From Rhodococcus oryzae (GTDB lineage Bacteria; Actinomycetota; Actinomycetes; Mycobacteriales; Mycobacteriaceae): 64,000 nt of DNA. The position numbers and the translations under genes are program-made. The stretch lies in NCBI RefSeq assembly GCF_005049235.1, contig NZ_SUMD01000011.1, positions 62,001 to 126,000 of the forward strand, in the 5' to 3' direction. The notes below the pieces were generated by a model. The model was not told where the DNA came from, did no database searches, and worked only from the letters and a program-made list of their open reading frames with translations. Shown piece after piece: positions 46,694-56,096 of the stretch. The stretch's first letter is position 1. The number at the start of each line of letters is the position of its first letter.

Positions 46694-47731
46694 TCAACCG
46701 CCTTCGATCGGCCGCGGCATCCGCACCCCGATCCTCGCGGCCTCGTCGAACCCGGTCACCGCGAGCCCCGAGATGGTTTCCGGCCGCATGCCGGACTGCA
46801 ACGCGGCGTCGAGCATGCCCGCCAGCCGATGCCGCGGGTTCGCCTCCAGCGCCGCGACGAGGGCCACCCCCGCCATCGGCCCGTCCCCGCGCGCGTAGGC
46901 GCTGTAGCCGAGCAGTGTCGCGGGCTCGGCCCGCTCGGGATCGGGCAACGCCCTGGCCAGCAGGATCCACAGCTGCTCGGCCGCGTCGGCCTCGGCGGTC
47001 AGCGCGAGCGACAGCAACGCGTCGCGCACCGGCGGGTTCGACAGCGCCCTGGCCAGGTCCGCGAGGTCGTGCAGGTGTGGCGTCTGTCCCGAGGCCAGCT
47101 CCGCGATCCGGGTGAGCACCAGCCGCAGTTCGTCACGTGGGCGCGAACGGCGCGCGGGCCGGTCGCGCAGCAGCTCCGCGAGCCGGGCACGCTCCCGCTC
47201 CGGCTGCGGGGCCACGACCGCCTCCAGTTCCTCGCGCGAAGACCGGATCGCGCGGCCGCCGACCACCTGGGCGAGCGCGACGCCGGACGCCGCCGGGTCC
47301 GGGAGCCGTCCGCGACGGGGGTCGCCGCACAGTCCTCGCCACGGCCGTCCCGCCTCGATCTCGGGTACGACGAGCGCTCCGACCAGAACGACGTCGCGAC
47401 CGCCCAGGTGCAGGTCGAGTTCGCCGACCACGGCGTGGTGCATGCCGGTCGCCCGCCGCTGGTCCACGATCACCGCGATGACCGCGCCGATGTCCTCGCG
47501 CGCGCAGACGAGGGACATCCGTTCGATGGCCTCCCGGTCGAGCGGGCCGAGAGCGCCGTCCGGCAGGTCGTGCCGCATCACCGCCCGCACCCGGGCGGGG
47601 CCGTCGCCGCCGTCGAGACAGACGAGGACCAGCGAATGTGCGGGCCGAAACCCCAGCATCGCGGGGATCGCCGCGATCAGGTCACCGGGGTCGCCGATTC
47701 GGACCGGTTGGTCGGGATGCATGGTTGTCAT
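46694..47731 (-). CDS. DUF4192 protein
   Basis: A 345-residue actinobacterial protein. The opening VRIGDPGDLIAAIPAMLGFRPAHSLVLVCLDG is the DUF4192 signature; the C-terminal half is helical and TPR-like (LLGYSAYARGDGPMAGVALVAAL). ATG 47731 is chosen by homology; ATG 47743 is an alternative. Function unknown. It converges on the PI-PLC gene with a 13-nt gap. Confidence 0.85.
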   Translation of the reverse strand: MTTMHPDQPVRIGDPGDLIAAIPAMLGFRPAHSLVLVCLDGGDGPARVRAVMRHDLPDGALGPLDREAIERMSLVCAREDIGAVIAVIVDQRRATGMHHAVVGELDLHLGGRDVVLVGALVVPEIEAGRPWRGLCGDPRRGRLPDPAASGVALAQVVGGRAIRSSREELEAVVAPQPERERARLAELLRDRPARRSRPRDELRLVLTRIAELASGQTPHLHDLADLARALSNPPVRDALLSLALTAEADAAEQLWILLARALPDPERAEPATLLGYSAYARGDGPMAGVALVAALEANPRHRLAGMLDAALQSGMRPETISGLAVTGFDEAARIGVRMPRPIEGG

Positions 47732-47831
47732 GGCCAGGACCATGCCGCCATGCCCCGACCGGGCCACGGCCGCGACCTGCGGCTTCGCCGGGCCTGTGGA
47801 GGGAAACCGGACTATCCACAGGTGCGGACGG

Positions 47832-48563
47832 TCAGGCCGCGTTGACCCGCTGCACAGCCTCCGTGAACACCTGGTCGAGCACCACCGTGTCCGGCTTTCC
47901 ATCGCCGAACGACATGTAGGTCGCCGAAACCCGCACGTCATCGATCTGCGCGACGAGCGTGAGCATCGATTGGGTCACCTTCCCGGCACCCTTGCCCGAG
48001 GTCACGGTCTGTCGCATGGCGATGGTGTCGTCCGCGTTCAGCGGCGGCGCAGGCAGGATCTCGGTCCGCACGACCGCCTCGGCGCCGTCCTTGGTGGTGG
48101 TCACCTCCAGGCACCGCTCGATCTCCCCGGTGCGCTTGTCGAGCGGCAGATCCGATCGCATCAGCTCCACCGAGATCGTGGACCTGTTCGCGTTGTCGGT
48201 GCCGACGATCATCGCCGTGCCGTCCGGGCCGTAGTCCTGGGCGGGCGGCTTGCACCCGGGCGGGTCGACCTTCGCGCCCGGCGGGATCCCGTCCAGGTCC
48301 GCGGCGGCCTGCGAGACGGCATGGGGCGGCAACACGATGGCCTGGTAGGGCGCCGGAAAATCGGTGGGGGTCAACAACATCGACTCCAGTGTCGCGTCCA
48401 CCCGTCCGTCCTCGCCGGTCCCCGCCGACGACGAGGGGTCGGATGCGGACGAGGGGCCTGCGGCGGCCACCGGGCTCGCCATGCCGTCCACCGTGGACGA
48501 ACACCCGGCGACACCCAGGCATGCGCCCACGGCGAGGCCCGCGATCAGGATGCGGCGCTTCAA
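47832..48563 (-). CDS. Lipoprotein, unknown
   Basis: A 243-residue lipoprotein. The signal peptide LKRRILIAGLAVGACLGVAG ends at a lipobox Cys (VAGCSS), followed by a Ser/Ala-rich linker. The mature domain has LTPTDFPAPYQAIVLPP and ERCLEVTTTKDG and resembles the sensor-type (DUF5642-like) lipoproteins of mycobacteria. I choose TTG 48563: it puts two basic residues at the start of the signal, and GGAGG lies 8 nt upstream. No ATG or GTG gives a proper signal peptide. Confidence 0.78.
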   Translation of the reverse strand: MKRRILIAGLAVGACLGVAGCSSTVDGMASPVAAAGPSSASDPSSSAGTGEDGRVDATLESMLLTPTDFPAPYQAIVLPPHAVSQAAADLDGIPPGAKVDPPGCKPPAQDYGPDGTAMIVGTDNANRSTISVELMRSDLPLDKRTGEIERCLEVTTTKDGAEAVVRTEILPAPPLNADDTIAMRQTVTSGKGAGKVTQSMLTLVAQIDDVRVSATYMSFGDGKPDTVVLDQVFTEAVQRVNAA

Positions 48564-48671
48564 CGGAAAGTCCTCCAGTACTCGCGGGACACTGCCCCAC
48601 CACTGTGCCACCTCCGCAGGCCGGGCCGCCGCAGGCCGGCTCCGGTGTCGTCGAACGGCAGTTCGCTGTAA

Positions 48672-48693
48672 GCACAAAACGCGCACAAAACGC
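48672..48693. repeat. Tandem 11-bp repeat in the lipoprotein/PAC2 promoter gap
   Basis: GCACAAAACGC occurs twice in direct succession, one helical turn apart, in the 240-bp divergent gap. It could be a pair of sites for one protein. Downstream, GGGAAT (48701-48706), 18 nt, CGTT (48725-48728) is a weak ECF-type promoter candidate for the PAC2 gene. Confidence 0.5.
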
Positions 48694-48803
48694 CGGTTCC
48701 GGGAATGAATGTGACGCCACGGCACGTTTTTCCGATATCGGGTGTGGGTGCTCGCAGCCGTGTGGGGGACACTGAGAGTGAACGAAACGCGAAGGGATCA
48801 CTG

Positions 48804-49754
48804 ATGGACGATCAGTCGAGGATGTACGAGCTGGAATTCCCGGCGCCCCAGGTGTCCGCGGGCGACGGCCGAGGGCCGGTGCTGGTGCATGGTCTCGAGG
48901 GATTCTCCGATGCGGGACACGCGGTGAAGATCGCCACCACCCACCTGCGCGAGAGCCTGGAGACCGAACTCGTCGCGTCGTTCTCCGTGGATGAGCTGAT
49001 CGACTACCGATCCCGTCGACCCACGATGACCTTCAAGGCGGATCATTTCTCCGACTACGACGAGCCGGAGCTCAACCTGTACGCGCTCCGCGACACAGCT
49101 GGTACGCCGTTTCTGCTGCTCGCGGGCCTGGAGCCCGATCTGAAGTGGGAACGCTTCACTACCGCGGTGCGACTGCTCGCCGAGCAGCTCGGGGTGCGAC
49201 GCACCATCTCCCTCGGCGCGATCCCGATGGCGATCCCGCACACCCGCCCGCTCGGGGTGACGGCGCATTCGACGAACAAGGACCTGATCGGCGAAAACCA
49301 GAGCTGGTCCGGGGAACTGCAGATCCCGGGCAGCGCCTCCGCGCTGCTGGAGCTGCGGATGGCCCAGCACGGTCACGAGTCGATGGGCTACTCCGTGCAC
49401 GTGCCGCACTACCTGGCGCAGACGGACTATCCGGCGGCCGCGGAGACGCTGCTGGAGAACCTCGGTGAGATCGCCGACCTGGAGCTGCCGCTGGCCGCCC
49501 TCGGTGAGGCGGCCGCCCGCGTCCGCGAGCAGGTCGACGCGCAGATCACCGGCAATGACGAGGTCCAGTCCGTCGTCTCTGCCCTCGAACGCCAGTACGA
49601 CTCGTTCGTCGCGGCGCAGGAGCGCCAGTCCACCCTGCTCGCCGGGGAGGCCGACCTGCCCAGCGGCGACGAACTCGGCGCGGAATTCGAGAAATTCCTC
49701 GCTGAGCAGGCCGGACTGGACGAGAAGACCGACCGAGACGAGCCTGATCTGTGA
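48804..49754 (+). CDS. PAC2-family protein
   Basis: A 316-residue protein, counterpart of Rv2714. The PAC2 (proteasome assembly chaperone 2-like) core is PVLVHGLEGFSDAGHAVKIATTHL, then FLLLAGLEPDLKWERF and SMGYSVHVPHYLAQTDYP. The last 80 residues are helical and acidic. Actinobacteria have proteasomes, but a link for this protein is not established. ATG 48804 follows GAAGGGATCACTG. The alpha/beta hydrolase gene follows by 99 bp, as in mycobacteria. Confidence 0.9.
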   Translation: MDDQSRMYELEFPAPQVSAGDGRGPVLVHGLEGFSDAGHAVKIATTHLRESLETELVASFSVDELIDYRSRRPTMTFKADHFSDYDEPELNLYALRDTAGTPFLLLAGLEPDLKWERFTTAVRLLAEQLGVRRTISLGAIPMAIPHTRPLGVTAHSTNKDLIGENQSWSGELQIPGSASALLELRMAQHGHESMGYSVHVPHYLAQTDYPAAAETLLENLGEIADLELPLAALGEAAARVREQVDAQITGNDEVQSVVSALERQYDSFVAAQERQSTLLAGEADLPSGDELGAEFEKFLAEQAGLDEKTDRDEPDL

Positions 49755-49853
49755 CTCGGATGCACAGTTACCCGGCGGGCCGACCCCCCGAACTATACGA
49801 TCGCCCAAGTCAGTGACTTAGGGGTCGGCACAGCCGGCGACAGAGGAGGCGAC

Positions 49854-50891
49854 ATGAGTGAACGCAAGGGCCGCGCCTTGCGGCCGGTTCCGAACACCGA
49901 ACCGCGCCTCGTCTTCCGGACCGTGCACGGGTACCGGCGGGCCTTCCGGATGGCGGGCGAGGGTCCGCCGATCCTGCTGATCCACGGCATCGGCGACAAC
50001 TCGTCGACCTGGAACGACATCATCCCGCACCTCGCCAAGCACTTCACGGTGATCGCGCCCGACCTGCTCGGCCACGGCCGTTCGGACAAACCCCGTGCCG
50101 ACTACTCCATCGCGGCCTACGCGAACGGGATGCGGGATCTGCTCACGGTGCTCGGCTACGACCGCGTCACGGTCATCGGCCATTCGCTGGGCGGCGGCGT
50201 CGCGCTGCAGTTCGCGTACCAGTTCCCGCAGATGATCGAACGCCTCGTGGTGGTCTCCGCCGGGGGCGTGACCAAGGACGTCAACCCCGCGCTGCGCTTC
50301 GCCTCGCTGCCGATCGCGAACCAGTCGCTGCGCCTGCTGCAGATCCCCGGCACCATCTCCGCTCTCGGGGTGCTCGGCAAGATCGCCGACCAGCTGTACC
50401 GAGGGCCCTTCAAGGCGGTGCGGGTCTTCCACGACGCGCCCGACCTGGTGCGAGTGCTCAGCGACCTGCCCGATCCCACCGCGCGAGAGGCCTTCCTGCG
50501 CACCCTGCGTGCGGCCGTGGACTGGCGGGGCCAGGCCATCACCATGTTGGACCGCTGTTACCTCACGGCCGACCTGCCTGTGCAGATCATCTGGGGCGAT
50601 GTCGACTCGGTGATCCCGGTCAGCCACGCCCACCTCGCACACTCCGCGTTGCCGGGCTCACGCCTGGAGATCTTCCGCGGTAGTGGCCATTTCCCGTTCC
50701 ACGACGACCCCATTCGCTTCCTGCAGGTGGTCGAGGACTTCATCGCGAGCACCGCGCCGCTGGAGTTCGATCCGGAGAAGTGGCGGCAGATGCTCGTCGA
50801 CGGCGTCGGCGAATCGCAGATCACCGGCACCGATTCGACCCGCGAGGCCGTGCTGGAGGCGATGGGCTCGGACGAGCGAAGCGCGACCTGA
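49854..50891 (+). CDS. Alpha/beta hydrolase
   Basis: A 345-residue serine hydrolase, counterpart of Rv2715. Oxyanion region LLIHGIGDNSSTWND, nucleophile elbow VIGHSLGGGVALQ, acid in IIWGDVDSVIP, and His in FRGSGHFPFHDDP. A lid domain lies between about 140 and 230. The substrate is unknown; esters, epoxides or haloalkanes are all possible in this family. ATG 49854 follows AGAGGAGGCGAC. The C-terminal 40 residues are an extra tail. Confidence 0.92.
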   Translation: MSERKGRALRPVPNTEPRLVFRTVHGYRRAFRMAGEGPPILLIHGIGDNSSTWNDIIPHLAKHFTVIAPDLLGHGRSDKPRADYSIAAYANGMRDLLTVLGYDRVTVIGHSLGGGVALQFAYQFPQMIERLVVVSAGGVTKDVNPALRFASLPIANQSLRLLQIPGTISALGVLGKIADQLYRGPFKAVRVFHDAPDLVRVLSDLPDPTAREAFLRTLRAAVDWRGQAITMLDRCYLTADLPVQIIWGDVDSVIPVSHAHLAHSALPGSRLEIFRGSGHFPFHDDPIRFLQVVEDFIASTAPLEFDPEKWRQMLVDGVGESQITGTDSTREAVLEAMGSDERSAT

Positions 50892-50905
50892 CTCCGGACA
50901 GGCCG

Positions 50906-50911
50906 TAACCT
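50906..50911 (+). promoter_or_regulatory. Leaderless -10 of the DUF3516 helicase gene
   Basis: TAACCT lies exactly 6 nt before GTG 50918 and no Shine-Dalgarno is present, giving the helicase its own promoter only 26 nt after the hydrolase stop. Confidence 0.45.
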
Positions 50912-50917
50912 GGGTCG

Positions 50918-53422
50918 GTGCTGCTCTCCGACCTGGTCCCCGCGAGTCCCGATGCCGACTCGCTCTTCGACGCCTTCTCACGGTGGACGGCCGAACAGGG
51001 CCTGACCCTGTATCCGGCGCAGGAGGAGTCGCTGATCGAGGTGGTCTCGGGCGCGAACGTCATCCTGTCGACACCGACGGGGTCAGGCAAGTCGATGGTG
51101 GCGATCGGCGCCCATTTCGCGGCGCTCGCCGAGGGCAGGCGCACCTACTACACAGCACCGATCAAGGCGCTGGTGAGCGAGAAGTTCTTCGCCCTCTGCG
51201 AGGTGTTCGGCGCCGAGAACGTGGGCATGATGACCGGCGACGCCTCGGTCAACGCAGGCGCGCCGATCATCTGCGCAACCGCGGAGATCGTGGCGAACCT
51301 GGCGCTGCGGCAGGGCGCCGACTCCGACATCGGCCAGGTCGTGATGGACGAGTTCCACTACTACTCCGAGCCGGACCGCGGATGGGCCTGGCAGGTCCCG
51401 CTGATCGAGCTCCCGCACGCCCAGTTCCTGCTGATGTCCGCGACGCTCGGTGACGTCTCGTTCTTCCAGGAGGACCTGACCCGCCGGACCGGGCGCCCGA
51501 CAACGCTGGTCGGCGGCACCGAACGGCCGGTGCCGCTGTCCTTCTCGTATGCCCGCACCCCCATCGGCGAGACCATCGAGGAACTGGCCACCACCAACCA
51601 GGCGCCCGTGTACGTGGTGCACTTCACCCAGGCCGCGGCGCTCGAACGGGCGCAGGCGTTGACCAGTGTCAACATGAGCAGCCGGGAGGAAAAGGACGCC
51701 ATCGCGGAGGCGATCGGCAGTTTCCGGTTCAGCACCGGCTTCGGAAAGACATTGTCCCGCTTGGTCCGGCACGGCATCGGCGTGCACCACGCCGGCATGC
51801 TGCCCAAGTACCGCCGGCTCATCGAGAAGCTCGCGCAAGACGGACTGCTCAAGGTCATCTGCGGAACCGACACCCTCGGCGTCGGCATCAACGTGCCGAT
51901 CCGGACCGTGCTGCTGACCGGGCTCACCAAGTACGACGGCACCAGGACGCGGCACCTGCGGGCCCGCGAGTTCCATCAGATCGCCGGCCGGGCGGGCCGG
52001 GCCGGCTACGACACCATGGGCACCGTGGTGGTGCAGGCCCCGGAGTACGAGATCGAGAACCACCGGCTCGTGGCGCGGGCGGGCGACGACCCGAAGAAGC
52101 TCAAGAAGATCCAGCGCAAGAAGCCGCCGGAGGGCTTCGTGTCCTGGGGGGAACCGACGTTCGAGCGACTCGTCTCCGCTTCCCCCGAGCAGCTCACGTC
52201 CCGGTTCCGGGTCTCGAACTCGATGCTGCTCAACGTGATCGCCCGCCCGGGCAACTGCTTCGACGCGATGCGTCACCTCCTCGAGGACAGCCACGAGACC
52301 CGTCCCCAGCAGCGCAAGCACATCCTCCGGGCGATCGCGCTGTACCGCGGGCTGCTCCAGGCGGGCATCGTCGAGCAACTCGACGCACCGGACCCGGACG
52401 GGTCATGGGCCAGGCTGACGGTGGACCTGCAGCGCGACTTCGCACTCAACCAGCCGCTGTCGCCCTTCGCGCTCGCCGCGATCGAACTGCTCGACCAGGA
52501 GTCGGTGACCTACGCCCTCGACGTGGTGTCGGTGATCGAGTCGACCCTGGACGACCCCCGCCAGATCCTGATGGGCCAGCAGCACCATGCCCGAGGTGAG
52601 GCGGTCGCGCAGATGAAGGCCGACGGCATCGAGTACGACGAGCGGATGGAGCTGCTAGAGGAGATCACCTGGCCGAAACCGTTGGAGGAACTGCTCTATC
52701 CCGCGTTCGAGATGTACCGCGGCGGGCACCCCTGGGTCTCCGAGTTCTCCCTCTCCCCCAAGTCGGTGGTGCGGGACATGGTGGAGAACGTGATGACGTT
52801 CGCCGAGCTGGTCAGCCACTACGGGCTGGCCCGCTCCGAGGGTCTGGTGCTGCGCTATCTCGCCGACGCCTACCGGGCGCTGCGTCAGACCGTGCCCGAC
52901 GCGGCCCGCACCGAGGAGCTCGAGGACATCACCGAGTGGCTGGGCGAGCTGATCCGCCAGGTCGACTCGTCGCTGCTGGACGAGTGGGAGCAGCTGACCA
53001 ATCCGGGCGTGGAGTCCGACGATCAGCAGATCGCGTTCGGCGCCGACATCCCGCGCCCGGTCTCCGCGAACACCAGGGCCTTCAAGGTGATGATCCGCAA
53101 TGCGATGTTCAAGCGGATCGAGCTGGCCTCGCGCAAGCGCTGGGACGCGCTCGCCGAACTCGGCGACGGACTGGAGTCGGAGGACTGGTCCGATCTGATG
53201 GAGCTGTACTTCGACGAGTACGACGAGATCGGCACCGGGCCCGATGCCAGGGGACCGCAACTGTTCTCGGTCGAGGTGGAGCCGGAGCTGTGGCGGGTGC
53301 GCCAGACCATCGCCGATCCGCAGGGCGATCACGGCTGGGCGCTGGTCGGCGAGGTGAACCTGGCGGAGTCGGACGCGGCGGGCGAGGTGGTGTTCGACGA
53401 GTTCGAGGTCGTCGAGGGGTGA
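50918..53422 (+). CDS. Ski2-like DEAD/DEAH-box helicase with DUF3516
   Basis: An 834-residue SF2 helicase. Motif I STPTGSGKSMVA, motif II MDEFHYY (DEFH rather than DExH with Ala or Val), motif III LMSATLGD, motif V GTDTLGVGINVPIRTV, motif VI QIAGRAGRAGYD, all as in Ski2-like RNA helicases. The C-terminal half (about 440-830) is the actinobacterial DUF3516 region. Likely acts in RNA metabolism; substrate unknown. It is the first of two closely spaced genes, overlapping or abutting the amidohydrolase. Confidence 0.92.
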   Translation: MLLSDLVPASPDADSLFDAFSRWTAEQGLTLYPAQEESLIEVVSGANVILSTPTGSGKSMVAIGAHFAALAEGRRTYYTAPIKALVSEKFFALCEVFGAENVGMMTGDASVNAGAPIICATAEIVANLALRQGADSDIGQVVMDEFHYYSEPDRGWAWQVPLIELPHAQFLLMSATLGDVSFFQEDLTRRTGRPTTLVGGTERPVPLSFSYARTPIGETIEELATTNQAPVYVVHFTQAAALERAQALTSVNMSSREEKDAIAEAIGSFRFSTGFGKTLSRLVRHGIGVHHAGMLPKYRRLIEKLAQDGLLKVICGTDTLGVGINVPIRTVLLTGLTKYDGTRTRHLRAREFHQIAGRAGRAGYDTMGTVVVQAPEYEIENHRLVARAGDDPKKLKKIQRKKPPEGFVSWGEPTFERLVSASPEQLTSRFRVSNSMLLNVIARPGNCFDAMRHLLEDSHETRPQQRKHILRAIALYRGLLQAGIVEQLDAPDPDGSWARLTVDLQRDFALNQPLSPFALAAIELLDQESVTYALDVVSVIESTLDDPRQILMGQQHHARGEAVAQMKADGIEYDERMELLEEITWPKPLEELLYPAFEMYRGGHPWVSEFSLSPKSVVRDMVENVMTFAELVSHYGLARSEGLVLRYLADAYRALRQTVPDAARTEELEDITEWLGELIRQVDSSLLDEWEQLTNPGVESDDQQIAFGADIPRPVSANTRAFKVMIRNAMFKRIELASRKRWDALAELGDGLESEDWSDLMELYFDEYDEIGTGPDARGPQLFSVEVEPELWRVRQTIADPQGDHGWALVGEVNLAESDAAGEVVFDEFEVVEG

Positions 53423-53427
53423 GCGCG

Positions 53428-54858
53428 ATGCTGCTGCGGGGGGCTCGGTTGGCGCCGGGAGAGGCGCCGACGGATCTGATGGTCACCGGCGACCGGATCG
53501 GCGGCGACGGCTCCGCCGCGCCGGACGTCGTCGATCTCGGTGGCCGGCTGGTGCTCCCGGGTCTGTGGGACGCGCACGTGCACCTTGACCAGTGGGCCCT
53601 CTCGCGCGCCGCGCTCGACCTGTCGGGGGCGACCTCCGCCGCGCACGCCGTTCGGTTGATCGCGGAGCATCTGCCGTCCGCGGATACCGACGTCGTCGTC
53701 GCACACGGGTTCCGGGACGGCCTGTGGCCGGACTCCCCCACCGCCGCGCTGCTGGACGCGGCCACCGCGGACCGCCCGGTCGTCGCGATGAGCGGCGACC
53801 TGCACAGCGGCTGGTTCAACACCGCTGCGCTGCGGCGCTTCTCGCTCGCGCCGCACCCGAGCGGACTGCTCACCGAGACCGAGTTCATGCCCATCATGAA
53901 CGACGTGCAGCGCGTCGACCCGGCGGTGCTCGATCGCCGGGTCGACGCGGCGGTACGGGCCGCGGCCGCGCGCGGGGTGGTCGGGGTGACGGACTTCGAG
54001 ATCGCTGACAACCGCGCGGTGTGGGCGCGGCGGATCGCCGCGGGCACCGACCTGCTGCGGGTTCGGTGCGGCATCTGGCCGCGGTGGCTCGACCAGGCGA
54101 TCGCCGACGGTGCGGGCACCGGGGACCCGGTGCCGGGCACCCGCGGGCTGGCGACGGTCGGGCCGATGAAGGTGATCGTGGACGGATCGCTCGGCACCAG
54201 GACCGCGTACTGCCACGACCCGTATCCGGGCGGCGGGAACGGGGTGCTGTCGGTGCCGCCGCGCGCGCTGATCGGGCTGATGTCGCGGGCCACCGGCCAC
54301 GGGCTCGAGTGCGCGATCCACGCGATCGGCGACCAGGCCTGCGAGCACGTGCTCGACGCCTTCGCGGCCACCGGTGCACGCGGGTCCGTCGAGCACGCAC
54401 AACTGGTGGCGGCGAAGGACTTTCGGCGCTTCGCCGACCTGGGTGTGACCGCGAGTGTCCAGCCCGCACACGTGCACGACGACGCGGACCTGGCCGAACG
54501 TTACTGGGCCGGCCGCACCGGCCGGGCCTTCCCGTACGGCACCCTGCTGTCCTCGGGTGTGCGGTTGGCGTTGGGCTCGGACGCCCCGGTGGCGCCGCTG
54601 GACCCGTTGCTGACCCTCGCCGCCGCGGTGGACCGCACCCTGCCCGACGGCCGGGTGTGGCACCGCGAACACGAGATCCCGTGGGAGGTTGCCCTCGCCG
54701 CGTCGACCGGCGGCCGCGCGAGGGTCACGACCGGTGACCTCGCGGACCTGGTGGTGCTGGACACCGACGAGCTGCCTGCCACCGGCGCCGGCCTGGCCTC
54801 GATGCCCGTGTGGGGCACGATGCTCGGCGGGCGGTGGACCTACGAACCGGCGGCCTAG
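53428..54858 (+). CDS. Amidohydrolase family protein (amidohydrolase 3, YtcJ-like)
   Basis: A 476-residue metal-dependent hydrolase. GLWDAHVHLDQW gives the first two metal His; further ligands lie in HAIGDQACEHVLDAF, VEHAQLV and GSDAPVAPLDPLLTLAAAV. MKVIVDGSLGTRTAYCHDPY supplies the position of the bridging residue. Substrate unknown. ATG 53428 has GAGGGG 8 nt upstream; GTG 53419 overlapping the helicase stop is the alternative. Its 3' end overlaps the convergent DUF5997 gene by 4 bp. Confidence 0.9.
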   Translation: MLLRGARLAPGEAPTDLMVTGDRIGGDGSAAPDVVDLGGRLVLPGLWDAHVHLDQWALSRAALDLSGATSAAHAVRLIAEHLPSADTDVVVAHGFRDGLWPDSPTAALLDAATADRPVVAMSGDLHSGWFNTAALRRFSLAPHPSGLLTETEFMPIMNDVQRVDPAVLDRRVDAAVRAAAARGVVGVTDFEIADNRAVWARRIAAGTDLLRVRCGIWPRWLDQAIADGAGTGDPVPGTRGLATVGPMKVIVDGSLGTRTAYCHDPYPGGGNGVLSVPPRALIGLMSRATGHGLECAIHAIGDQACEHVLDAFAATGARGSVEHAQLVAAKDFRRFADLGVTASVQPAHVHDDADLAERYWAGRTGRAFPYGTLLSSGVRLALGSDAPVAPLDPLLTLAAAVDRTLPDGRVWHREHEIPWEVALAASTGGRARVTTGDLADLVVLDTDELPATGAGLASMPVWGTMLGGRWTYEPAA

Positions 54859-55292
54859 TCCTCGTTCGGGTGGTGGATCGGCTTCGCGAACCGCTGCTTG
54901 CGGTTCGACTGCTCGCGGCGGGTCGCCTGCTGCTCCTTGATCCGCTTCTCGTCCTTGCGGACCTCCACCAGGGACTTGCGCTCGGCCTGCAGCCAGTCCG
55001 GCTGATCGGCGAGCAGCGCCTCGATCTGAGCGGTGGTGAGCGCCTCCTCGACGCCGCCGCGGGCCAGCCCGGCGATCGAGACGCCGAGCTTGTCGGCGAC
55101 CACGGACTTCGGGTGCGGGCCCTCGGCGCGCAGGTCGGTCAGCCACTGCGGCGGGTTCGTGCGCAGCTCGGCGAGCTCGTCACGAGTCACCACGCCGTCG
55201 CGGAACTCGGCGGGGGTTGCCTCGAGGTAGACGTCCAGCTTCTTCGCGGCGGTCGCCGGCTTCATCGTCTGGGGTGTCTTCTGCGCGCTCAT
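54855..55292 (-). CDS. DUF5997 protein
   Basis: A 145-residue protein: MKPATAAKKLDVYLEATPAEF at the start, RDELAELRTNPPQWLTDLRAEGPHPKSVVADKLGVSIAGLARGG in the middle (HTH-like), and a charged helical tail (LVEVRKDEKRIKEQQATRREQSN). It could bind nucleic acid; this is inference. ATG 55292 chosen because the family starts there. It is divergent from the LysR-like gene, 55 bp away, a pairing I recall from other actinobacteria. Confidence 0.8.
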   Translation of the reverse strand: MSAQKTPQTMKPATAAKKLDVYLEATPAEFRDGVVTRDELAELRTNPPQWLTDLRAEGPHPKSVVADKLGVSIAGLARGGVEEALTTAQIEALLADQPDWLQAERKSLVEVRKDEKRIKEQQATRREQSNRKQRFAKPIHHPNED

Positions 55293-55335
55293 GGGGTTCA
55301 GCCTATCGAGCTGCCACCCGAGCTCCCCGCCCCGG

Positions 55336-55341
55336 TAGCCT
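55336..55341 (+). promoter_or_regulatory. Leaderless -10 of the LysR-like gene
   Basis: TAGCCT lies exactly 6 nt before ATG 55348 without a Shine-Dalgarno. Confidence 0.45.
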
Positions 55342-55347
55342 GGCGGA

Positions 55348-56094
55348 ATGACCGAGCCCGATGCGCCCACCCCGTTCCGGCTCGCCTATGTGCCCGGCGT
55401 CACGCCGTCCAAGTGGGTGCGGATCTGGGGCGAACGCCACCCCGACGTCCGGCTGGAGCTGGTCGTCACCACCGCGGCCGACGCGCCGACTCTGCTGCGT
55501 GACGGGCTCGCGGACGCCGGCCTGGTGCGGCTGCCGATCGACGGCGGCGGCCTGAGCGTGATCGCGCTCTACGAGGAGACCCCGGTCGTGGTGGTGCCGA
55601 AGGACCACGTGGTCACCGCGGCTGACGAGGTGTCGACGGCGGACCTGGAGGGCGAGATCGTGCTGCACCCGCTCGACGACGCCCTGGACTGGGAGTCGCT
55701 GCCGGGGACGCCCGCGGCCCAGCGGCCCGCCACCACCGCCGACGCGATCGAGCTGGTCGCGGCCGGGATCGGGGTGCTGGTGCTGCCACAGTCGCTGGCC
55801 CGGCTGCACCACCGCAAGGACCTCACCTACCGCACCGTCACCGATGCACCGGAATCGCCGGTCGCGCTGGCCTGGCCGCAGGACGCGACCACCGACCGGG
55901 TGGAGGAGTTCGTCGGGATCGTGCGCGGCCGCAGCGTCAACAGCTCCCGCGGTCGGGATGCGCAGGAGCCTGCCCCCAAGCGCACCGCCTCCCAGAAGGC
56001 CGCCGCGAAACAAGCGGCGCGGGTCAAGGCGGGCAAGAACCCGACCCCCCGGAACAGCAAGGGCGGCAAGCCCGCCAAGCGCGGCAGGCGCTGA
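55348..56094 (+). CDS. LysR-type substrate-binding domain without HTH, with Lys/Arg tail
   Basis: A 248-residue protein that begins directly with the effector-binding domain of LysR regulators (FRLAYVPGVTPSKWVRIW, DAGLVRLPIDGGGLSVIALYEETPVVVV, AIELVAAGIGVLVLP). The 60-residue winged HTH found at the N-terminus of true LTTRs is absent, and the upstream DNA holds no frame for it. Instead residues 190-248 are a basic tail (QKAAAKQAARVKAGKNP, KGGKPAKRGRR). It may bind nucleic acid through the tail, or act through DUF5997, encoded divergently. Confidence 0.85.
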   Translation: MTEPDAPTPFRLAYVPGVTPSKWVRIWGERHPDVRLELVVTTAADAPTLLRDGLADAGLVRLPIDGGGLSVIALYEETPVVVVPKDHVVTAADEVSTADLEGEIVLHPLDDALDWESLPGTPAAQRPATTADAIELVAAGIGVLVLPQSLARLHHRKDLTYRTVTDAPESPVALAWPQDATTDRVEEFVGIVRGRSVNSSRGRDAQEPAPKRTASQKAAAKQAARVKAGKNPTPRNSKGGKPAKRGRR

Positions 56095-56096
56095 CG

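Noticed and set aside
55200-55347. A frameshifted HTH belonging to the LysR-like gene
   Set aside because: No frame here gives a LysR HTH, and the DUF5997 gene occupies the opposite strand.
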